Part shown: in pieces, positions 58,085 to 64,000 of the stretch
Position numbering within the stretch: position 1 is the stretch's first letter
Layout: each line of letters starts with the position of its first letter
DNA from: Sambucus nigra
Taxonomy: Eukaryota > Streptophyta > Magnoliopsida > Dipsacales > Adoxaceae
Assembly (NCBI GenBank): GCA_949130495.1
Contig: OX422219.1
Span: forward strand, 268,507,111-268,571,110
Direction: 5' to 3'
Length of the DNA stretch: 64,000 nucleotides
The notes under the pieces: generated by a model
What the model was told of the DNA's origin: nothing
Database searches by the model: none
The model's input: only the letters and a program-made list of their open reading frames with translations
Translations under genes and position numbers: made by a program

Positions 58085-58400
58085 TCCTACTTAGTATTTC
58101 ACGTGGATGTCTACTCAAATAGGTAGGACAGTGGGTCCGGACTCCACCTAGAAACACTAAAAGGAGGTACTATATATCTCGCTCCCCACTCTAAATTCAA
58201 AGCCTCTAATAATGAAGCACAATATAAAGTCTTGGTGACAGGCTTAGGCCTGGCCATCCACTTAAAGGCTCGATAGGTAGAGGTCATAAGCAACTCTTAG
58301 TTAGTGGTTAATCAGGTCACTATGTTCTATGATACCAAAGGTGATAGAATGGATGGATACCTATAAATTATGTAACACCTCATCTGGAGGATACCTAAGT
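58085..58400 (+). pseudogene. Second (archaeal-type) RNase H domain of Tat pol
   Basis: A separate RNase H unit follows the first, as known for the Tat lineage (Ogre/Retand). It starts with a damaged version of the W-L-VDGS motif, then KGGTIYLAPHSKFKASNNEAQYKVLVTGLGLAIHL, where NNEA-Y carries the catalytic Glu, and SNS-LVVNQVTMFYDTKGDRMDGYL, where the usual SDSQLVVNQ Asp has become Asn. Stops at about 58275 and 58300 and at 58371 make it non-functional. Confidence 0.87.
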
Positions 58401-58429
58401 TTTGCATCGGGGCGGTCCTCGGGCTGAGA

Positions 58430-59288
58430 ACTCAGAGGTAGATCACCTTGAACAAGTGGCATCATTAGATAAAATCGACCCTGAGGTCCTAGTTGTCACT
58501 ATGTATCATCCAAGCACTACGCGTCTATAAATCAACACCATAGAGATCGATCAGAGCCCAGACTGGACCACTTCCATCAAAGCCTACCTCAAAAATGGTG
58601 ATTTTCCTAAAGATAATATCTAAGCTAGACGAGTGAAGTGCACATCTTCCAAGTACTACGTAAAAAATAGAGTATTGTACAAAAATGAATATTGCTCAAC
58701 ACCTCAGAGATGGTTGAGCTCATCAGAAGCAAGTTAGATTCATAGATACCTACACAAAGGTGTTTGCAGTGCCCACACAGGCCTAAAGACTTTAGTCTAC
58801 AAGGTACCAAGGCAAGGGTACTTATGGATAACACTTGGAAAGGAAGTCAAGGACGTGATGCAATCTTATGATAAGTTCCAAAGATTTGCTTTTGTTCCAA
58901 AGCAACCAGTTGAGAAAATGTCTCTAATGCTAAGTCAATGGCCCTTTTCTTAATGAGGAGTGGATCTTCCAGGGCCTTAGCCTCTCAGTAATGGGCAAAA
59001 TAAATTATGCATAAAAGATAGTGATTACTTCACCATGTGGGCTGAGGTTAAACCCTTAGCCACCATCACTAAGAAAAATACCACCAACTTCATCTAAAAG
59101 AACATCATCTGTACGTTTGGCCTCCTAAGTCCATTATCTCAAACAACGACAAGAAATTTGACAATCCAAAATTCAAGGAATTATCCTTGAACTATGGTAT
59201 TATCAACCACTATTCATCTTCGAGTAAACCTTAGGCTAATGGACAAGTTGAAGTTACCAAAAAAATAATCTTCCATGGTTTGAATAAG
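58430..59288 (+). pseudogene. Tat integrase, truncated by an LTR
   Basis: The linker (EIDQSPDWTTSIKAYLKNGDFP) leads to the HHCC finger region: HRYLHKGVCSAHTGLKTLVYKVPRQGYLW, then YDKFQRFA where both Cys of the CDKCQ motif are lost or shifted. The core shows SQWPFS (the W-G-D-LGP Asp in a shifted frame, GVDLPGP), DYFTMWAEVKPLATIT, ICTFGLLS and a decayed DNG--F second Asp region. QANGQVEVT is recognisable near 59230. The gene ends at 59288 within the KTI-GLNK motif, where an LTR begins; the C-terminal third is not found anywhere in the window. Confidence 0.87.
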
Positions 59289-60440
59289 TGTCACACCCTG
59301 CTTTCTGGTATGAATGAACAAGAAATACACATAAAGTAATGAATTAAAGTTAAGGAGGGATAACATAAATTTGTTAATTATTAAGTAGTTTTACATAGGG
59401 TTGTACCACCACGGGGGTGAGTTACGTTTTTTAGTAAAACCATAATATAGAAAATCAAAAAGCGCCACTCATTTCTCCCATCTGGCTTATTCTTTCCACA
59501 CACAATCACATACGCAAACAGGTGAGCGGTATCTATCTTTAATAGGGAAGAGATGTTATTATCTTTCTACGGGCTCATCTGGAGAAAAAAGGAACTAGCA
59601 CAAATATGCTAAGCAAGTTCTACCAGTTCTATAACAAATATATATGTATAAGTGAGAGTTGGAGTGTGTATAGAATTTGTGGTTTAACAATGCTAAAGAA
59701 ATAAGCTGATAATCCCATACTTATCAGTTTATAAAGAACATTAAAATTTTGGAACTAATAATCCCATACTTAACAGTTCATCAAGAAAATAAGGTTCATT
59801 ATTAATAAGGATCATGTAAAGAAAGTCAATGATTCTTAAACGAATAATCCTAAACTTACCAGTTCATTAAGGGGTATAGAAATAATTAAGCCATCAGTAA
59901 AACCAAACTAATAATAATAATCAACCCAAAAATTTTGGGAAAAATTAACCAGCTAGGCACACAATTAAAGTGCCACTCATACGTATGTAGCAATAATCAA
60001 GGCTCTCAATCATCTAAGACCATTAGGCCAAGTAGAAAGTTTTACGGGATATCACGTCGCTCTACTTCCTAGTTAATATTGATTCTTATAAGATAATGGC
60101 ACAAAAGTGCAGGGGTAACTGAATTAATAAGGAACATGATAACAATTATTAGGTGAGAAGGGTTAAATTGGTCCACAGTCAAATTCAAATACCGATGATA
60201 AATTCAAATACCAATGATATGTAATAAAATATATAGTATGGCATTATCATAACATGCGCATACATAGAGTAAATAGGAGCGATAAAATAGTGATATCAAT
60301 AGTAGTATGCTAAATACGCAAAGTTTACTATTGAAAGGGTAGAAAAAATCTACTTGCTCAGCATATTGGTCGACTTTATATATCATAAGAGGATATTGGG
60401 AAGAGTTGGTTTTGATTTTCTGCATATAATGTTTGGGTAT
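59289..60440 (-). repeat. Reverse LTR fragment of the element-C family
   Basis: TGTCACACCCTGC at 59289 is the reverse complement of an LTR end. The next 100 bases match the reversed end of element C's LTRs (GGTATGAAT, AAAGTTAAG, ATAACATAA in order), and the TAATCCCATA-TTATCAGTTTA block matches the reverse of 27980. The right end cannot be placed; ATAAG (59284-59288) has no clear second copy. After about 60440 the similarity is lost. Confidence 0.7.
59709..59871 (-). repeat. Three copies of a 29-bp word
   Basis: ATAATCCCATACTTATCAG at 59709, ATAATCCCATACTTAACAG at 59758 and ATAATCCTAAACTTACCAG at 59843. The LTRs of element C have only one copy. Confidence 0.8.
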
Positions 60441-61649
60441 GTAAGTATTTGGGATTAGGTAAGTTAGTTTGTACTAAAATACTAAAATAGCATCGAACTT
60501 TTAAACATTTACGTATAGGTACAACTTATTCTCCAGTGTTGGTTGGAACAACACAGTGATGTACATACTGAATGTGACTCTTGATTATTCAATAGAAAAT
60601 GTAACTCTTGAATGTGAATTTTGATCTTCGATAGAAAAAATAATTCTTGAATGATGATTGGCTAGTGTGCTGACCATGTTATGATATGGAGCCGAGTCTG
60701 ATACTTGGCTGGTAATGTCATCAATTCTTCTTGCACTCCTTGGAATTTTTAGCAATGTAAACAATAATCCCCCAATGATGTAATATGAGCTTCGAATATT
60801 TTATTGTCCTTGAAGTATGTTGCTAGTGTTGGAATTCGACCTGCTGGACTTTGTAGAATATTTTACTAGCGTTATTGTAATTGTCCTGTGTTTTAGTTGT
60901 AAAAAATGTTTGCATGTAATCATTATTCATATAAATGAAATGCAATTTATTAACGGATCTTGTTGATCTGTGGATGCGAATGTATTCTTTGTTTTATTAA
61001 TTATATTGACACACATAGATTAAAATGTAAATTTAGTATCAATTACATTGGTTCTACTAGCATACTTAGATTAAAATCTGAATTTAGAGCTAGTTACCCA
61101 TGTGTCTCCAAAGGTTGTACTAATGCACCTAAATGTTTAGGATTTGTGCATTAGTTACTAGTGGTGTGACCAGACGTATATGGAATATGTACCTACATTC
61201 CTCTTGAGGAATCTTCACAACGGTCTTCCTGCACTTTACCTAGTAGGATAAAGATCTTATTTTATCCTTATAATAGATAAAATATTGCTTTATCTTTGTC
61301 TTCATAGACCAAGTATCTTGAGGACTTAATATCCTGCTTGACTTGGTTTTTTTTATCTGCTACCGAGGATGATTTCATCCTTGTGGTTCTTTCTGAATGT
61401 GAGCTCTCTTCCGAAGAAGTCTGCTCGGCTGCAAGTCTTCATATATAAATTGGTATCTGAAGCCCCCATTTTTTGAAGAGAAGACTGAATGATGATAAGA
61501 TTATCCGTTATGTTGATCGTGTGATAAGATCAAATAATAAGCAGGCCCGAGCTTGTAAATATAATGTTATATGAACAAGCGGTTGATAATGGCCAATAAT
61601 TTTTCGAGGCTTCATAAATTTCATCGAATATTTATGCTAGTGAGAAATC
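60441..61649 (+). other. Non-coding, unassigned
   Basis: I see no coding motif. 61016 and 61068 carry a short duplicated word (TAGATTAAAAT), and ATATATAAATTGG near 61441 could be an LTR promoter of the following Tat element. The 64-codon frame at 60960-61154 has no recognisable feature. Confidence 0.45.
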
Positions 61650-62200
61650 CATAAGAGCTACGATCTTCTGTCGGGGCTTAATGACAAATCTAGATAAATA
61701 ATGAAATCGCCGACCATCTGTTGTGGCTTAGTAAGAAATCTAGATAAATAATGAAGGCATCGATTAAGAATAGACCTTGGCATTTAAATAATGCATAATG
61801 GGACTAAATGATCCTGCATTGTTAGAGAAATATATGTTTTCATACCATAAATGTAATATTCATGATTGATCGAGTATGTCGACCATTTTCTAGGACTGAA
61901 TATAAATAAAAGTTATCTCGACCAACTGTCCGTTGGGGATGAAATATAATAAATGTTGCAGATCTCTTCGAGACTGAATATATGACAATAAACATTTTGC
62001 CGAGCTCCTACCGAGATGAATATAAAATATGCACAACCCTCTTTCAGGTTTAAAATCAAATAATAAATAATGAATCTAAAGAAATATCAATGTTTGAGCA
62101 TTCGTTAGATATGAGAAATAATCATGCCCAACCATTCGTCCGGTTTTAAAGTGTTGTAGCGAGCTCGATCATCCGTCGGAGAAATAAGAAAATAAATAGT
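61650..62200 (+). repeat. Degenerate tandem array, units about 40-50 bp
   Basis: Units begin with CGACCATC-GTCGGGG-like words and end in AAATAATGAA-like A/T: see 61661, 61710 (these two are nearly identical over 45 bases and share AAATCTAGATAAATAATGAA), 61880, 61918, 62000, 62130 and 62162. The first two units show recent duplication, the rest is diverged. It abuts the protease remnant of the second Tat element. Confidence 0.75.
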
Positions 62201-62214
62201 GTATGGATGATATG

Positions 62215-62780
62215 TTCTATCCTTGTTTCAGCAACTTGGATTTTAAACTTAGACAATTAGAGCCTTATCATCGACCACTAATAGGCTTTTCATGTGAGAA
62301 AGTCTTCCCTTTGGGAACCTTTAAAATGGAGGTGATGATAGGCACCTAGCCAGCTAGACAAACAGAGAAGATCCATTTCTTTGTATTGGATAAAAAGTCC
62401 ATACAACTTATAATATAATAATGGGAAGAGTAGGGCTAAAGAAGTTTGAAGCAGTACCATCCACTGTTCATCAGTGTCTTAAATTCCCTACTAATTTCAG
62501 TGTGGAAATTATGAAAGGTAATCAGAAAGTAGCTCGGGAATGTTATGATTCTTCTTCCGAGCAAGAAGACTTGGAAGAAATAAAGAAGAAAACCACTACC
62601 TACCAAGTGGATACTCCTGAACTTGATGAAGAATCTGAGGTTGAAACCTTAGATCATATAAAAGAAACAGGGCTAGTAAAGGGGCAGATTGTGGAAGCAA
62701 CTGAAATCATTGTGTTAGATGATGATAAATTAGAATGCACCACTCAAATAGGGGCAACATTAGATCTTGTTCTTAAATAG
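62215..62780 (+). pseudogene. Tat protease end and protease-RT linker
   Basis: 62225-62400 in shifting frames resembles the Tat protease: FQQLGFKLRQLEPYHRPLIGFS, then VFPLGTFKMEVMIGT, and TTYNIIMGRVGL at the end. The Met at 62421 opens a 119-codon frame that looks like an independent acidic protein. However, GRVGLKKFEAVPSTVHQCLKFPT and ARECY are the conserved start of the Tat protease-RT linker, so its first Met is the Met of the ImGR motif. The rest is Glu/Asp-rich linker (SSSEQEDLEEIKKK). A TAG at 62778 separates it from RT. The active-site DTGSS segment should lie near 62200 and is not recognisable. Confidence 0.88.
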
Positions 62781-63672
62781 GAACTAGTGAGTTTCCTTAA
62801 ACAAAGAAAGCATGTGTTTGCCTGGAGTCATAAAGATATGCCTGGGATAGTTCCCAATTTCCTTTGTCATGAGCTCAATCTAAATAAAGAAGTTAAACCA
62901 GCCAAACAAAGGCGAAGAGTGTTCAGCCCCGAGAAGAACTAATCCATATAGGAAGAGGTTGAAAAGCTTCATAAATCATCTTTTATTAATGAAGTGAAAT
63001 ACCCAGACTGGTTGGCCAATGTAATTATGGTCAAAAAGAAAAATAAGTGGAGAATGTGTGTAGACTTCACGAATTTAAATAAATCATGCCCAAAGGATCA
63101 CTTCCTTCGCCCACACCGAATATAGCATCTCGTGGATGTTACATTAGGACATAAGCTTCTCAGCTTTATGGATGCCTATTCTGGTTATAACTAGAAAAAA
63201 ATAAAACCTGAGGACAGGGAAAGAATTTTTTTCATCACTCCTCGAGGAACATACTGTTATAATTTTATGCCTTTTGGTTTGAAAAATGCAGGTGCTACAT
63301 ATCAAAGGTTGGTTAACAAGGTGTTAGAGGAACATATAGGCAAGAATATGGAAGTATACGTAGATGATATGCTTATAAAAAGCAAAAAGGAATCTGATCA
63401 CATTGTCGACCTCAGCCAGACTTTTGATCAACTTGAGAAGCACCAGATGAAGTTGAATCCGACCAAATGTGTTTTTGGAGTGCAAGAAGGAATGTTCCAT
63501 GGGTACATAATAAATAAAAAGGTAATTTAAGTAAATCCAGACAAGATCAAATAACTAATTAAAATGCAATCTCCGACTTGCAAGAAGGATGTGCAAAAAC
63601 TAACTAGAAGAGTAGTAGCCTTAAACAGATTTTTTTTCCCGAGCTACAGATTGATGCCTACCATTCTTCAAG
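62781..63672 (+). pseudogene. Tat reverse transcriptase, catalytic centre intact
   Basis: From 62781: FLKQRKHVFAWSHKDMPGI, FINEVKYPDWLANVIMVKKK, WRMCVDFTNLNKSCPKDHF, then a TAG-interrupted LVDVT-GHKLLSFMDAYSGYN, ITPRGTYCYNFMPFGLKNAGATYQR, and the box VYVDDMLIKS with both Asp codons at 63363-63368. MKLNPTKCVFGV and the VNPDKIK segment follow. TAA/TAG codons occur at 62940, 63122, 63193 and 63528, and a frameshift near 63660. The wording is the same family as the Tat RT at 15335-16321, which has lost its first Asp. Confidence 0.93.
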
Positions 63673-64000
63673 GTGCTCAAAAGAAGCTTTGAATGGAACA
63701 AAGACTGTGAAAAATCTTTTATGGAGTTGAAGAAGTATTTGGGTTCACCTCCATTACTCTCCCGACTAATCATAGGTGAAAATTTATACCTGTTCTTAGC
63801 AGTTTCTGAATCAGTAGTAAGTTCTGCATTGATCCGAGAAGGGTACGGCGTTCAAAAACCCGTCTACTATACTAGTAAGGCTTTTCGAGGAGCAGAAATT
63901 AGATACCCTCATTTGAAGAAATTGGCATTGATTGAATCATCTAGATGTTGAAACCCTATTCCAAGCCCATACAATCATAGTTTACACTGTTATGCCTCTA
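63673..64000 (+). pseudogene. Tat RNase H start, cut by the window end
   Basis: The frame 63673-63951 encodes FEWNKDCEKSFMELKKYLGS, PPLLSRLIIGENLYLFLAVSE, LIREGYGVQKPVYYTSKAF and GAEIRYPHLKKLALI, the beginning of the Tat RNase H. A TGA at 63949 comes where the R-L-PYFQAH motif should follow; its trace continues out of frame (PYNHSLHCYA). The homologous site in the other Tat element is where element C inserted. Confidence 0.92.

Larger units (their letters stand above)
15335..59288 (+). mobile_element. Tat-lineage Ty3/gypsy pol, split by a 41-kb nested insertion
   Basis: Left part 15335-16321 (RT) and right part 57571-59288 (RNase H, second RNase H, integrase) belong to one gene. The left part stops inside the QNLKRYL motif and the right part starts with the directly following PLLS-type segment, in frame once the insert and one TSD copy are removed. 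The two tandem RNase H domains are characteristic of the Tat (Ogre/Retand) lineage. Gag, protease and LTRs were not found; the right end is cut by an LTR at 59289. Confidence 0.88.
62205..64000 (+). mobile_element. Second Tat-lineage pol, 5' part missing, continues beyond the window
   Basis: Protease end, linker, RT and RNase H follow in Tat order. It is distinct in sequence from the Tat pol at 15335/57571 and has a better preserved RT. Gag is absent: the tandem array meets the protease directly. Confidence 0.9.

Noticed and set aside
61441..61470. TGGTATCTGAAGC as a Met-tRNA primer-binding site
   Set aside because: It differs from TGGTATCAGAGC in several bases and has no LTR end directly before it.
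62421..62780. Intact acidic 119-residue frame as a possible host gene
   Set aside because: Its beginning is the conserved Tat protease-RT linker, and RT follows directly after the stop.

Overview
The window looks like a retrotransposon-dense stretch of a flowering-plant nuclear genome. It is AT-rich, and every protein-coding remnant I can identify belongs to an LTR retrotransposon: Ty3/gypsy chromovirus (Tekay-like), Athila and Tat lineages, plus one Ty1/copia. The primer-binding sites are plant-type (initiator Met-tRNA and Asp-tRNA). I found no host gene, no tRNA or rRNA gene and no CRISPR array. The species cannot be named from this sequence. Positions of LTR ends, TSDs, PBSs and PPTs were read base by base; divergences are rough by-eye estimates from short stretches.

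Layout. (1) 1-9156: a Tekay-type chromovirus with both LTRs (the left one loses about 33 bp at the window edge), a Met-tRNA PBS, gag-PR-RT-RNaseH-INT and a PPT; several stops and frameshifts make it dead. It sits inside an Athila-type LTR, whose remainder is 9157-9589. (2) 9620-12218: a decayed copia pol (INT, RT, RNase H). (3) 12219-15334: non-coding, with a palindromic-word island. (4) 15335-59288: a Tat-lineage pol cut in two by a 41-kb nest. (5) 59289-62200: a reverse LTR fragment and a degenerate tandem array. (6) 62205-64000: the start of a second Tat pol, running off the window.

The nest, from outside in. The Tat pol is interrupted between RT and RNase H at 16321/57571 (TSD ACCTA/ACCTC). 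The insert, 16322-57570, is an old chromovirus ('element C'). Its 5' LTR (16322-28478) has itself received a reverse solo LTR (17649-24097, which carries a forward solo LTR at 19355-22374) and a forward solo LTR (24986-27898). Its RT gene has received an Athila element on the minus strand (31277-42049, TSD TGCAT), which in turn contains another reverse LTR (34052-37519) where most of its pol should be. Its 3' LTR (44419-57570) is split by a non-coding, LARD-like tandem retroelement (44430-55176). Removing the inserts restores the host reading frames at the two coding junctions that carry TSDs, and the intact 3' LTR of element C preserves the empty target sites of the two solo LTRs in its 5' LTR.

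The least explained signal is a set of short islands made of repeated palindromic words (TCGATCGATCGA; GGTCGACC; TTCGAA/CATTCGAATG types). They lie at a near-constant offset in LTRs of at least two unrelated families and in one unassigned stretch. The words differ between subfamilies but are consistent within each island.
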